NCBI RefSeq assembly: GCF_029227915.1 | Contig: NC_079887.1 | Span: 5,518,001 to 5,582,000 of the forward strand | DNA from: Hydractinia symbiolongicarpus | Lineage: Eukaryota > Cnidaria > Hydrozoa > Anthoathecata > Hydractiniidae | DNA length: 64,000 bases | Direction: 5' to 3' | In this document: positions 14,601 through 30,100 of the stretch, piece after piece | How the letters are laid out: every line of letters begins with the position of its first letter | How positions within the stretch are numbered: position 1 is the stretch's first letter | Notes under the pieces: generated by a model | What the model was told of the DNA's origin: nothing | What the model saw: only the letters and a program-made list of their open reading frames with translations | Databases searched by the model: none | Position numbers and translations under genes: made by a program

Positions 14601-17600
14601 TTCCGGCATCATGTAAAATTAAGAAGAATGTTTTTTCGCGGAGTCCAATTGTCTCACTTTCACATTTATAAGGCCACAGCCCAAAATCAGTTCAATTAAG
14701 TCCCACAGTCAATCGTTTCATTGTTAAAAGCGATGCAACCTAGTAATATCAGAAAAATATCGCTAAATACATGTTGGTACAAATATGTGATCAAACCGTT
14801 GTAACTCAAACTGACTGACACCGTCAGAAAGTCAATGATATGTACTTTTTGAAACTGTCTCTCTTTCTTCAGCGCGCGATAACAGCTAGGATTGGTCCTA
14901 CAGTAGGAAATGACTTATTTATCTAAATTCTTAAACGAAGCGCTACCACAGCGCCCAGTGTAATCGCTGATTTCCGGCAATCACGTCAAATTAAGAAGAA
15001 TGTTTTTTCTTGGAGTCCAATTGTCTCATTTATCACATTTATCAGGTCAAAGTCCAAAGTTAGTACAATTAAGTTCCACAGTCAATTGTTTCATTGTTAA
15101 AAGCGATGCAACCTAGTAATATCAGAAAAATATCGCTAAATACATGTTGGTACGAATTTGTGACCCAATCGTTTTAACTCAAACGGACTGTCACCCTTAC
15201 AAAGTCAATGAAATGTAGCTTTTGAGACTGTCTCTATTTCTTCTGCACGTCCTAACGGCTACGATTGGTCCTACAGCACAAAATGACTTTTTCGTCTACA
15301 TTTTTGAATAAAGCGCTACCCCAGCGCCCAGTGTAATCGCTGAGTTCCGGCAATCATGTCAAATTAAGAAGAATGTTATTTCTTGGAGTCCAATTGTGTC
15401 ACTTATCACATTTTTAAGGCCATAGTCCAAAGTCAGTTCAATTAAGTCCCACAGTCAATCGTTGCACTGTTAAAAGCGATACAACTTAGTAATATCGGAA
15501 AAAATCACTAACAACATATTGGTACGAAAATGTGACTCAATCGTTGTAACTCAAACGGACTGACACCCTTAAAAAGTCAATGAAATGTACTTTTTGAAAC
15601 TGTCGCTAATTCTTCAGCGCGTGATTACGGCTAGGATTGGTCCCACAGTAAAAAATGACTTAATAATCTAAATTTTTAAATGAAGTGCTACCACAGCGCC
15701 CAGTGTAATCGCTGAGTTGCGGCAATCATGTCAAATTAAGAAGAATGTTATTTCTTGGAGTCCAATTGTCTCACTTTCACATTTGTAAGGTCACAGCCCA
15801 AAGTCAGTTCAATTAAGTCCCACAGTCAATCGTTTCATTGTTAAAAGCGATGCAACCTAGTAGTGCGAGAGAAAAATCGCTAAACACATGTTGGTACGAG
15901 TATGTGACGCAACTGTTGTAACTGAATCGGATTGATACCGTTAGAAAGTCAATGAAATGTAGTTTTTGAGACTGTTGCTAATTATTCAGCGCGCGATAAC
16001 GGCTACGATTGGTCCCACAGCACAAAATTACTTATTTGTCTACATTTTTGAATAAAGCCCTACCCAACCGCCCAGTGTAATCGCTGAGTTCCAGCAATCA
16101 GGTCAAGTTAAGAAGAATGATATTTCTTGGAGTCCAAATGTCTCACTTATCACATTCATAATGTCATAGTCCAAAGTTAGTTCAATTATGTCCTACAGTC
16201 AATCGTTTCATTGTTAAAAGCGATGCAACCGAGTAATACCAGAAAAATATCGCTAAATACATGTTGGTACGAGCATGTGACCCAACCGTTGTAACTCAAA
16301 CGAACTGACACCGTTTGAAAGTCAATGAAATGTACTTTTTGAAACTGTTGCTAATTCTTCAACGCGCAATAACGGCTAGGATTGGTCCCACAGTAAAAAG
16401 TGGCTTATTAATCTAAATTTTTAAATAAAGCGCTACCACAGCGTCCAGTGTAATCGCTGAGTTCCGGCATTCAGGTGAAATTAAGAAGAATGTTATTTCT
16501 TGGAATTCAATTGTCTCCTTTATCACATTTATCAGGTCACAGTCCAAAGTTAGTTCAATTGTGTCCCACAGTCAATCGTTTCACTGTTGAAAGCGATGCA
16601 ACCTAGTAATATGAGAAAAATATCGCTAAATACATGTTGGTACGAATATGTGACGCAACCGTTGTAACTGAAGCGGATTGATACCGTTAGAATGTCAATC
16701 AAATGTAGGTTTTGAAACTGTCGCAATTTCTTCAGCGCGCGATAACGGCTAGGATTAGTCCCACAGTAAAAAATGACTTCTTAATCTAAATTTTTAAATG
16801 AAGTGCTACCACAACGCGCAGTGTAATCGCTGAGTTGCGGCAATCATGACAAATTAAGAAGAATGTTATTTCTTGGAGTCCAATTGCCTCACTTTCACAC
16901 TTATAAGGTCACAGCCCAAAATCAGTTCAATTAAGTCCCACAGTCAATCGTTTCATTGTTAAAAGCGATGCAACCTATTACTATGAGAGAAATATCGCTA
17001 AATACATGTTGGTACGAGCATGTGACCCAACCGTTGTAACTCAAACGAACTGACACCGTTTGAAAGTCAATGAAATGTACTTTTTGAAACTGTCTCTATT
17101 TCTTCAGCGCGCGATAACAGCTAGGATTGGTCCTACAGTAGGAAATGACTTATTTATCTAAATTCTTAAACGAAGCGCTACCACAGCGCCCAGTGTAATC
17201 GCTGATTTCCGGCAATCACGTCAAATTAAGAAGAATGTTTTTTCTTGGAGTCCAAATGTCTCACTTATCACATTTATAATGTCATAGTCCAAAGTTAGTT
17301 CAATTAAGTCCTACAGTCAATCGTTTCATTGTTAAAAGCGATGCAACCGAGTAATACCAGAAAAATATCGCTAAATACATGTTGGTACGAGCATGTGACC
17401 CAACCGTTGTAACTCAAACGAACTGAGTTGCGGCAATCATGTCAAATTAAGAAGAATGTTATTTCTTGGAGTCCAATTGTCTCACTTTCACATTTATAAG
17501 GTCACAGCCCAAAGTCAGTTCAATTAAGTCCCACAGTCAATCGTTTCATTGTTAAAAGCGATGCAACCTATTAGTATGAGAGAAAAATCGCTAAATACAT

Positions 17601-20600
17601 GTTGGTACGAGTATGTGACGCAACCGTTAAAACTAAAGCGGATTGATACCGTTAGAAAGTCAATGAAATGTAGTTTTTGAGACTGTTGCTAATTATTCAG
17701 CGCGCGATAACGGCTACGATTGGTCCCACAGCACAAAATTACTTATTTGTCTACATTTTTGAATAAAGCGCTACCCCACCGCCCAGTGTAATCGCTGAGT
17801 TCCGGCGATCAGGTCAAATTAAGAAGAATGTTATTTCTTGGAGTTCAATTGTCTCCTTTATTACATTTATCAGGTTACAGTCCAAAGTTAGTTCAATTAA
17901 GTCCCACAGTCAATCGTTTCATTGTTAAAAGCGATGCAACCTAGTAATATCAGAAAAATATCGCTAAATACATGTTGGTACGAATATGTGACCCAACCGT
18001 TGTAACTCAAACGGACTGACACCGTTAGAAAGTCAATGAAATGTACTTTTTGAAACTGTCGCTAATTCTTCAGCGTGCAATAACGGCTAGGATTGGTCTT
18101 ACAGTGAAAACTGGCTTATTAATCTAAATTTTTAAATGAAGCACTACTACAACGTCCAGTGTAATCGCTGAGTTCCGGCATTCAGGTCAAATTAAGAAGA
18201 ATGTTATTTCTTGGAGTTCAATTGTCTCCTTTATTACATTTATCAGGTTACAGTCCAAAGTTAGTTCAATTAAGTCCCACAGTCAATCGTTTCATTGTTA
18301 AAAGCGATGCAACCTAGTAATATCAGAAAAATATCGCTAAATACATGTTGGTTCGAATATGTGACCCAACCGTTGTAACTCAAACGGACTGACACCGTTA
18401 GAAAGTCAATGAAATGTAGTTTTTGAATCTGTCTCTATTTCTTCAGGGCGTCCTTACGGCTACGATTGGTCCCACAGCACAAAATGACTTATTTGTCTAC
18501 ATTTTTGAATAAAGCGCTACCCCAGCGCCCAGTGTAATCGCTGAGTTCCGGCATCATGTAAAATGAAGAAGAATGTTTTTTCGTAGAGTCCAATTGTCTC
18601 ACTTTCACATTTATAAGGCCACAGCCAAAAAATCAGTTCAATTAAGTCCCACAGTCAATCGTTTCATTGTTAAAAGCGATGCAACCTAGTAATATCAGAA
18701 AAATATCGCTAAATACATGTTGGTACGAATATGTGATCAAACCGTTGTAACTCAAACTGACTGACACCGTCAGAAAGTCAATGATATGTACTTTTTGAAA
18801 CTGTCTCTATTTCTTCAGCGCGCGATAACAGCTAGGATTGGTCCTACAGTAGGAAATGACTTATTTATCTAAATTCTTAAACGAAGCGCTACCACAGCGC
18901 CCAGTGTAATCGCTGAGTTCCGGCAATCAGGTCAAGTTAAGAAGAATGTTATTTCATGGAGTCCAATTGTCTCACTTATCACATTTGTAAGGTCATAGTC
19001 CAAAGTTAGTTCAATTAAGTCCTACAGTCAATCGTTTCATTGTTAAAAGCGATGCAACCGAGTAATACCAGAAAAATATCGCTAAATACATGTTGGTACG
19101 AGCATGTGACCCAACCGTTGTAACTCAAACGAACTGACACCGTTAGAAAGTCAATGAAATGTACTTTTTGAAACTGTTGCTAATTCTTCAGCGCGCAATA
19201 ACGGCTAGGATTGGTCCCACAGTAAAAACTGGCTTATTAATCTAAATTTTTAAATGAAGCGCTACCACAGCGTCCAGTGTAATCGCTGAGTTCCGGCATT
19301 CAGGTGAAATTAAGAAGAATGTTATTTCTTGGAATTCAATTGTCTCCTTTATTACATTTATCAGGTCACAGTCCAAAGTTAGTTCAATTGTGTCCCACAG
19401 TCAATCGTTTCACTGTTGAAAGCGATGCAACCTAGTAATATGAGAAAAATATCGCTAAATACATGTTGGTACGAATATGTGACGCAACCGTTGTAACTGA
19501 AGCGGATTGATACCGTTAGAAAGTCAATGAAATGTTGGTTTTGAATCTGTCTCTATTTCTTCAGGGCGTCCTTACGGCTACGATTGGTCCCACAGCACAA
19601 AATGACTTATTTGTCTACATTTTTGAATAAAGCGCTACCCCAGCGCCCAGTGTAATCGCTGAGTTCCGGCATCATGTAAAATGAAGAAGAATGTTTTTTC
19701 GTGGAGTCCAATTGTCTCACTTTCACATTTATAAGGCCACAGCCCAAAATCAGTTCAATTAAGTCCCACAGTCAATCGTTTCATTGTTAAAAGCGATGCA
19801 ACCTAGTAATATCAGAAAAATATCGTTAAATACATGTTGGTACGAATATGTGATCAAACCGTTGTAACTCAAACTGACTGACACCGTCAGAAAGTCAATG
19901 ATATGTACTTTTTGAAACTGTCTCTATTTCTTCAGCGCGCGATAACAGCTAGGATTGGTCCTACAGTAGGAAATGACTTATTTATCTAAATTCTTAAACG
20001 AAGTGCTACCACAGCGCCCAGTGTAATCGCTGATTTCCGGCAATCACGTCAAATTAAGAAGAATGTTTTTTCTTGGAGTCCAATTGTCTCATTTATCACA
20101 TTTATCAGGTCAAAGTCCAAAGTTTGTACAATAAAGTTCCACAGTCAATCGTTTCATTGTTAACAGCGATGCAACCTAGTAATATCAGAAAAATATCGCT
20201 AAATACATGTTGGTACGAATTTGTGACCCAATCGTTTTAACTCAAACGGACTGTCACCTTTAGAAAGTCAATGCAATGTAGTTTTTGAGACTGTCTCTAT
20301 TTCTTCTGCACGTCCTAACGGCTACGATTGGTCCTACAGCACAAAATGACTTTTTCGTCTACATTTTTGAATAAAGTGCTACCCCAGCGCCCAGTGTAAT
20401 CGCTGAGTTCCGGCAATCATGTCAAATTAAGAAGAATGTTATTTCTTGGAGTCCAATTGTCTCACTTATCACATTTTTAAGGTCATAGTCCAAAATCAGT
20501 TCAATTAAGTCCCACAGTCAATCGTTGCACTGTTAAAAGCGATACAACTTAGTAATATCGGAAAAAATCAGTAACAACATATTGGTACGAATATGTGACT

Positions 20601-23600
20601 CAATCGTTGTAACTCAAACGGACTGACACCCTTAGAAAGTCAATGAAATGTACTTTTTGAAACTGTCGCTAATTCTTCAGCGCGTGATTACGGCTAGGAT
20701 TGGTCCTACAGTAAAAAATGACTTAATAATCTAAATTTTTAAATGAAGTGCTACCACAGCGCCCAGTGTAATCGCTGAGTTGCGGCAATCATGTCAAATT
20801 AAGAAGAATGTTATTTCTTGGAGTCAAATTGTCTCACTTTCACATTTGTAAGGTCATAGTCCAAAGTTAGTTCAATTAAGTCCTACAGTCAATCGTTTCA
20901 TTGTTAAAAGCGATGCAACCGAGTTATACCAGAAAAATATCGCTAAATACATGTTGGTACGAGCATGTGACCCAACCGTTGTAACTCAAACGAACTGACA
21001 CCGTTTGAAAGTCAATGAAATGTACTTTTTGAAACTGTCGCTAATTCTTCAGCGTGCAATAACGGCTAGGATTGGTCTTACAGTGAAAACTGGCTTATTA
21101 ATCTAAATTTTTAAATGAAGTGCTACCACAGCGCCCAGTGTAATCGCTGAGTTGCGGCAATCATGTCAAATTAAGAAGAATGTTATTTCTTGGAGTCCAA
21201 TTGTCTCACTTTCACATTTATAAGGCCACAGCCCAAAATCAGTTCAATTAAGTCCCACAGTCAATCGTTTCAATGTTAAAAGCGATGCAACCTAGTAATA
21301 TCAGAAAAATATCGCTAAATACATGTTGGTACGAATATGTGATCAAACCGTTGTAACTCAAACTGACTGACACCGTCAGAAAGTCAATGATATGTACTTT
21401 TTGAAACTGTCTCTATTTCTTCAGCGCGCGATAACAGCTAGGATTGGTCCTACAGTAGGAAATGACTTATTTATCTAAATTCTTAAACGAAGCGCTACCA
21501 CAGCGCCCAGTGTAATCGCTGATTTCCGGCAATCACGTCAAATTAAGAAGAATGTTTTTTCTTGGAGTCCAAATGTCTCACTTATCACATTTATAATGTC
21601 ATAGTCCAAAGTTAGTTCAATTAAGTCCTACAGTCAATCGTTTCATTGTTAAAAGCGATGCAACCGAGTAATACCAGAAAAATATCGCTAAATACATGTT
21701 GGTACGAGCATGTGACCCAACCGTTGTAACTCAAACGAACTGACACCGTTTGAAAGTCAATGAAATGTACTTTTTGAAACTGTTGCTAATTCTTCAGCGC
21801 GCAATAACGGCTAGGATTGGTCCCACAGTAAAAACTGGCTTATTAATCTAAATTTTTAAATGAAGCGCTACCACAGCGTCCAGTGTAATCGCTGAGTTCC
21901 GGCATTCAGGTGAAATTAAGAAGAATGTTATTTCTTGGAATTCAATTGTCTCCTTTATCACATTTATCAGGTCGCAGTCCAAACTTAGTTCAATTGTGTC
22001 CCACAGTCAATCGTTTCACTGTTGAAAGCGATGCAACCTAGTAATACCAGAAAAATATCGCTAAATACATGTTGGTACGAGCATGTGACCCAACCGTTGT
22101 AACTCAAATGAACTGACACCGTTTGAAAGTCAATGAAATGTACTTTTTGAAACTGTCGCTAATTCTTCAGCGTGCAATAACGGCTAGGATTGGTCTTACA
22201 GTGAAAACTGGCTTAATAATCTAAATTTTTAAATGAAGCACTACCACAACGTCCAGTGTAATCGCTGAGTTCCGGCATTCAGGTCAAATTAAGAAGAATG
22301 TTATTTCTTGGAGTTCAATTGTCTCCTTTATTACATTTATCAGGTTACAGTCCAAAGTTAGTTCAATTAAGTCCCACAGTCAATCGTTTCATTGTTAAAA
22401 GCGATGCAACCTAGTAATATCAGAAAAATATCGCTAAATACATGTTGGTACGAATATGTGACCCAACCGTTGTAACTCAAACGGACTGACACCGTTAGAA
22501 AGTCAATGAAATGTAGTTTTTAAATCTGTCTCTATTTCTTCAGGGCGTCCTTACGGCTACGATTGGTCCCACAGCACAAAATGACTTATTTGTCTACATT
22601 TTTGAATAAAGCGCTACCCCAGCGCCCAGTGTAATCGCTGAGTTCCGGCATCATGTAAAATGAAGAAGAATGTTTTTTCGTGGAGTCCAATTGTCTCACT
22701 TTCACATTTATAAGGCCGCAGCCCAAAATCAGTTCAATTAAGTCCAACAGTCAATCGTTTCATTGTTAAAAGCGATGCAACCTAGTAATATCAGAAAAAT
22801 ATCGCTAAATACATGTTGGTACGAATATGTGATCAAACCGTTGTAACTCAAACTGACTGACACCGTCAGAAAGTCAATGATATGTACTTTTTGAAACTGT
22901 CTCTATTTCTTCAGCGCGCGATAACAGCTAGGATTGGTCCTACAGTATGAAATGACTTATTTATCTAAATTCTTAAACGAAGCGCTACCACAGCGCCCAC
23001 TGTAATCGCTGATTTCCGGTAATCACGTCAAATTAAGAAGAATGTTTTTTCTTGGAGTCCAATTGTCTCATTTATCACATTTATCAGGTCAAAGTCCAAA
23101 GTTAGTACAATTAAGTTCCACAGTCAATCGTTTCATTGTTAAAAGCGATGCAACCTAGTAATATCAGAAAAATATCGCTAAATACATGTTGGTACGAGCA
23201 TGTGACCCAACCGTTGTAACTCAAACGGACTGACACCCTTAGAAAGTCAATGAAATGTATTTTTTGAAACTGTCGCTAATTCTTCAGCGCGTGATTACGG
23301 CTAGGATTGGTCCCACAGTAAAAAATGACTTAATAATCTAAATTTTTAAATGAAGTGCTACCACAGCGCCCAGTGTAATCGCTGAGTTGCGGCAATCATG
23401 TCAAATTAAGAAGAATGTTATTTCTTGGAGTCCAATTGTCTCACTTTCACATTTATAAGGTCACAGCCCAAAGTCAGTTCAATTAAGTCCCACAGTCAAT
23501 CGTTTCATTGTTAAAAGCGATGCAACCTATTAGTATGAGAGAAAAATCGCTAAATACATGTTGGTACGAGTATGTGACGCAACCGTTATAACTAAAGCGG

Positions 23601-26600
23601 ATTGATACCGTTAGAAAGTCAATGAAATGTAGTTTTTGAGACTGTTGCTAATTATTCAGCGCGCGATAACGGCTACGATTGGTCCCACAGCACAAAATTA
23701 CTTATTTGTCTACATTTTTGAATAAAGCGCTACCCCACCGCCCAGTGTAATCGCTGAGTTCCGGCAATCAGGTCAAGTTAAGAAGAATGTTATTTCTTGG
23801 AGTTCAATTGTCTCCTTTATTACATTTATCAGGTTACAGTCCAAAGTTAGTTCAATTAAGTCCCACAGTCAATCGTTTCATTGTTAAAAGCGATGCAACC
23901 TAGTAATATCAGAAAAATATCGCTAAATACATGTTGGTACGAATATGTGACCCAACCGTTGTAACTCAAACGGACTGACACCGTTAGAAAGTCAATGAAA
24001 TGTACTTTTAGAAACTGTCGCTAATTCTTCAGCGTGCAATAACGGCTAGGATTGGTCTTACAGTGAAAACTGGCTTATTAATCTAAATTTTTAAATGAAG
24101 CACTACCACAACGTCCAGTGTAATCGCTGAGTTCCGGCATTCAGGTCAAATTAAGAAGAATGTTATTTCTTGGAATTCAATTGTCTCCTTTATCACATTT
24201 ATCAGGTCACAGTCCAAAGTTAGTTCAATTGTTTCCCACAGTCAATCGTTTCACTGTTGAAAGCGATGCAACCTAGTAATATGAGAAAAATATCGCTAAA
24301 TACATGTTGGTACGAATATGTGACGCAACCGTTGTAACTGAAGCGGATTGATACCGTTAGAAAGTCAATGAAATGTAGGTTTTGAATCTGTCTCTATTTC
24401 TTCAGGGCGTCCTTACGGCTACGATTGGTCCCACAGCACAAAATGACTTATTTGTCTACATTTTTGAATAAAGCGCTACCCCCAGCGCCCAGTGTAATCG
24501 CTGAGTTCCGGCATCATGTAAAATGAAGAAGAATGTTTTTTCGTTGAGTCCAATTGTCTCACTTTCACATTTATAAGGCCACAGCCCAAAATCAGTTCAA
24601 TTAAGTCCCACAGTCAATCGTTTCATTGTTAAAAGCGATGCAACCTAGTAATATCAGAAAAATATCGCTAAATACATGTTGGTACGAATATGTGATCAAA
24701 CCGTTGTAACTCAAACTGACTGACACCGTCAGAAAGTCAATGATATGTACTTTTTGAAACTGTCTCTATTTCTTCAGCGCGCGATAACAGCTAGGATTGC
24801 TCCTACAGTAGGAAATGACTTATTTATCTAAATTCTTAAACGAAGCGCTACCACAGCGCCCAGTGTAATCGCTGATTTCCGGCAATCACGTCAAATTAAG
24901 AAGAATGTTATTTCTTGGAGTTTAATTGTCTCCTTTATCACATTTATCATGTCACAGTCCAAAGTTAGTTCAATTAAGTTCCACAGTCAATCGTTTCATT
25001 TTTAAAAGCGATGCAACCTATTAATATCGGTAAGACATCACTAAATACATGTTGGTACGAATATGTGACGCAACTGTTGTAGTTGAAACGAACTGATACC
25101 GTTAGAAAGTCAAAGAAATGTAGTATTTGAAACTATCTCTATTTCTTCAGCGCGCACTAAGGGCTAGGATTGGTCCCACAGTAAAAATTGACTTGTTTAT
25201 CTAAATTTTTAAATGAAGCGCTACCACAGCGCCCAGTGTAATCGCTGAGTTTCGGCAGTCATGTAAAATTAAGAAGAATGTTATTTCTTGGAATCCAATT
25301 GTCACACTTATAACATTTATAAGGTCACAGTCCAAAATCAGTTCAATTAAGTCCCACAGTCAATCGTTTCATTGTTAAAAGCGATGCAACCTAGTGATAT
25401 CAGAAAAATATCGCTAAATACATGTTGGAACAAATATGTGTCCCAATCGTTGTAACTCAAACGGACTGACACCCTTAGAAAGTCAATGAAATGTACTTTT
25501 TGAAACTGTCTCTATTTCTTCAGCGCGCGATAACAGCTAGGATTGGTCCCACAGTAAGAAATGACTTATTTATCTAAATTTTTAAATGAAGCGCTTCCAC
25601 AGCGCCCAGTGTAATCCCTGAGTTCCCGCAATCACGTCAAATTAAGAAGAAAGTTATTTCTTGGAGTCCAATTGTCTCACTTTCACATTTATAAGGTCAC
25701 AGCCCAAAGTCAGTTCAATTAAGTCCCACAGTCAATCGTTTCATTGTTAAAAGCGATGCAACCTAGTAATACCTGAAAAATATCGCTAAATACATGTTGG
25801 TACGAGCATGTGACCCAACCGTTGTAACTCAAACGAACTGACACCGTTAGAAAGTCAATGAAATGTACCTTTTGAAACTGTTGCTAATTCTTCAGAGCGC
25901 AATAACGGCTAGGATTGGTCCCACAGTAAAAACTCGCTTATTAATCTAAATTTTTAAGCGAAGCGCTACCACAGCGTCCAGTGTAATCGCTGAGTTCCGG
26001 CATTCAGGTCAAATTAAGAAGAATGTTATTTCTTGGAGTTCAATTGTCTCCTTTATCACATTTATCATGTCACAGTCCAAAGTTAGTTCAATTAAGTCCC
26101 ACAGTCAATCGTTTCATTTTTAAAAGCGATGCAACCTAGTAATATCGGTAAGACATCACTAAATACATGTTGGTACGAATATGTGACGCAACTGTTGTAG
26201 TTGAAACGAACTGATACCGTTAGAAATTCAAAGAAATGTAGTATTTGAAACTATCTCTATTTCTTCAGCGCGCACTAAGGGCTAGGATTGGTCCCACAGT
26301 AAAAATTGACTTGTTTATCTAAATTTTTAAATGAAGCGCTACCACAGCGCCCAGTGTAATCGCTGAGTTTCGGCAGTCATGTAAAATTAAGAAGAATGTT
26401 ATTTCTTGGAATCCAATTGTCACACTTATAACATTTATAAGGTCACAGTCCAAAATCAGTTCAATTAAGTCCCACAGTCAATCGTTTCATTGTTAAAAGC
26501 GATGCAACCTAGTAATATCAGAAAAATATCGCTAAATACATGTTGGAACAAATATGTGTCCCAATCGTTGTAACTCAAACGGACTGACACCCTTAGAAAG

Positions 26601-27192
26601 TCAATGAAATGTACTTTTTGAAACTGTCTCTATTTCTTCAGCGCGCGATAACAGCTAGGATTGGTCCCACAGTAAGAAATGACTTATTTATCTAAATTTT
26701 TAAATGAAGCGCTACCACAGCGCCCAGTGTAATCGCTGAGTTCCCGCAATCACGTCAAATTAAGAAGAAAGTTATTTCTTGAAGTCCAATTGTCTCATTT
26801 ATCACATTTATCAGGTCACAGTCCAAAGTTAGTACAATTAAATTCCACAGTCAATCGTTTCATTGTTAAAAGCGATGCAACCTAGTAATATCAGAAAAAT
26901 ATCGCTAAATACATGTTGGTACGAATATGTGACCCAATCGTTGTAACTCAAACGGGCTGAAACCCTGGGAAAGTCAATGAAATGTAGTTTTTGAAACTGT
27001 CGCTAATTCTGCAGCGCGTGATAACGGCTAGGATTGGTCCCACAGTAAAAAATGATTTGTTAATCTAAATTTTTAAATGAAGTGCTACCATAGCGCCCAG
27101 TGTAATCGCTGAGTTCCGGCAATCACGTCAAATTAAGAAGAATGTTATTTCTTGGAGTCCAATTGTCTCATTTATCACATTTATCAGGTCAC

Positions 27193-30100
27193 AGCCCAAA
27201 ATCAGTTCAAATAAGTCCCACAGTCAATCGTTTCATTGTTAAAAGCGATGCAACCTAATAGTATGAGAGAAAAATCGCTATATACATGTTGGTACGAGTA
27301 TGTGACGCAACCGTTGTAACTGAAGCGAATTGATACCGTTAGAAAGTCAATGAAATGTAATTTTTGAGACTGGCTCTATTTCTTCTGCGCGTCCTAACGG
27401 CTACGATTGGTCCCACAGCACAAAATGACTTATTTGTCTACATTTTTGAATAAGGCGCTACCCCGGCACCCAGTGTAATCGTTGAGTTTCGGCAATCATG
27501 TCAAATTAAGAAGATTGTTTATTTCTTGGAGTCCAATTGTCTCACTTATCACATTTTTAAGATCATAGTCCAAAATCAGTTCAATTAAGTCCCACAGTCA
27601 ATCGTTTCATTGTTAAAAGCGATGCAACCTAGTAATACCAGAAAAATATCGCTAAATACATGTTGGTACGAGCATGTGACCCAACCGTTGTAACTCAAAC
27701 GAACTGACACCGTTAGAAAGTCAATAAAATGTACTTTTTGAAACTGTCGCTAATTCTTCAGCGCGCAATAACGGCTAGGATTGGTCCCACAGTAAAAACT
27801 GGCTTATTAATCTAAATTTTTAAGTGAAGCGCTACCACAGCGTCCAGTGTAATCGCTGTGTTCCGGCATTCAGGTCAAATTAAGAAGAATGTTATTTCTT
27901 GGAGTTCAATTGTTTCTTTATCACATTTATCAGGTCACAGTCCAAACTTAGTTCAATTAAGTCTCACAGTCATTCGTTTCATTGTTAAAAGCGATGCAAC
28001 CTAGTAATATCGGTAAGACATCACTAAATACATGTTGGTACGAATATGTGACGCAACTGTTGTAGTTGAAACGGACTGATACCGTTAGAAAGTCAATGAA
28101 ATGTAGTATTTGAAACTATCTCTATTTCTTCAGCGCGCACTAAGGGCTAGGATTGGTCCCACAGTAAAAATTGACTTATTTATCTAAATTTTTAAATGAA
28201 GCGCTACCACAGCGCCAAGTGTAATCGCTGAGTTTCGGCAGTAATGTCAAATTAAGAAGAATGTTATTTCTTGGAATCCAATTGTCACACTTATAACATT
28301 TACAAGGTCACAGTCCAAAATCAGTTCAATTAAGTCCCACAGTCAATCGTTTCATTGTTAAAAGCGATGCAACCTAGTAATATCAGAAAAATATCGCTAA
28401 ATACATGTTGGTACAAATATGTGACCCAATCGTTGTAACTCAAACGGACTGACACCCTTAGAAAGTCAATGAAATGTACTTTTTGAAACTGTCTCTATTT
28501 CTTCAGCGCGCTATAACAGCTAGGATTGGTCCCACAGTGAGAAATGACTTATTTATCTAAATTTTTAAATGAAGCGCTACCACAGCGCCCAATGTAATCG
28601 CTGAGTTTCGGCAGTCATGTCAAATTAAGAAGAATGTTATTTCTTGGAATCCAATTGTCACACTTATAACATTTATAAGGTCACAGTCCAAAATCAGTTC
28701 AATTAAGTCCCACAGTCAATCGTTTCATTGTTAAAAGCGATGCAACCTAGTAATATCAGAAAAATATCGCTAAATACATGTTGGAACAAATATGTGTCCC
28801 AATCGTTGTAACTCAAACGGACTGACACCCTTAGAAAGTCAATGAAATGTTCTTTTTGAAACTGTCTCTATTTCTTCAGCGCGCGATAACAGCTAGGATT
28901 GGTCCCACAGTAAGAAATGACTTATTTATCTAAATTTTTAAATGAAGCGCTACCACAGCGCCCAGTGTAATCGCTGATTTTCGGCAATCACGTCAAATTA
29001 AGAAGAATGTTTTTTCTTGGAGTCCAATTGTCTCATTTATCACATTTATCAGGTCACAGCCCAAAATCAGTTCAAATAAGTCCCACAGTCAATCGTTTCA
29101 TTGTTAAAAGCGATGCAACCTAATAGTATGAGAGAAAAATCGCTATATACATGTTGGTACGAGTATGTGACGCAACCGTTGTAACTGAAGCGAATTGATA
29201 CCGTTAGAAAGTCAATGAAATGTAATTTTTGAGACTGGCTCTATTTCTTCTGCGCGTCCTAACGGCTACGATTGGTCCCACAGCACAAAATGACTTATTT
29301 GTCTACATTTTTGAATAAGGCGCTACCCCGGCACCCAGTGTAATCGTTGAGTTTCGGCAATCATGTCAAATTAAGAAGATTGTTTATTTCTTGGAGTCCA
29401 ATTGTCTCACTTATCACATTTTTAAGATCATAGTCCAAAATCAGTTCAATTAAGTCCCACAGTCAATCGTTTCATTGTTAAAAGCGATGCAACCTAGTAA
29501 TACCAGAAAAATATCGCTAAATACATGTTGGTACGAGCATGTGACCCAACCGTTGTAACTCAAACGAACTGACACCGTTAGAAAGTCAATAAAATGTACT
29601 TTTTGAAACTGTCGCTAATTCTTCAGCGCGCAATAACGGCTAGGATTGGTCCCACAGTAAAAACTGGCTTATTAATCTAAATTTTTAAGTGAAGCGCTAC
29701 CACAGCGTCCAGTGTAATCGCTGTGTTCCGGCATTCAGGTCAAATTAAGAAGAATGTTATTTCTTGGAGTTCAATTGTTTCTTTATCACATTTATCAGGT
29801 CACAGTCCAAACTTAGTTCAATTAAGTCTCACAGTCATTCGTTTCATTGTTAAAAGCGATGCAACCTAGTAATATCGGTAAGACATCACTAAATACATGT
29901 TGGTACGAATATGTGACGCAACTGTTGTAGTTGAAACGGACTGATACCGTTAGAAAGTCAATGAAATGTAGTATTTGAAACTATCTCTATTTCTTCAGCG
30001 CGCACTAAGGGCTAGGATTGGTCCCACAGTAAAAATTGACTTATTTATCTAAATTTTTAAATGAAGCGCTACCACAGCGCCAAGTGTAATCGCTGAGTTT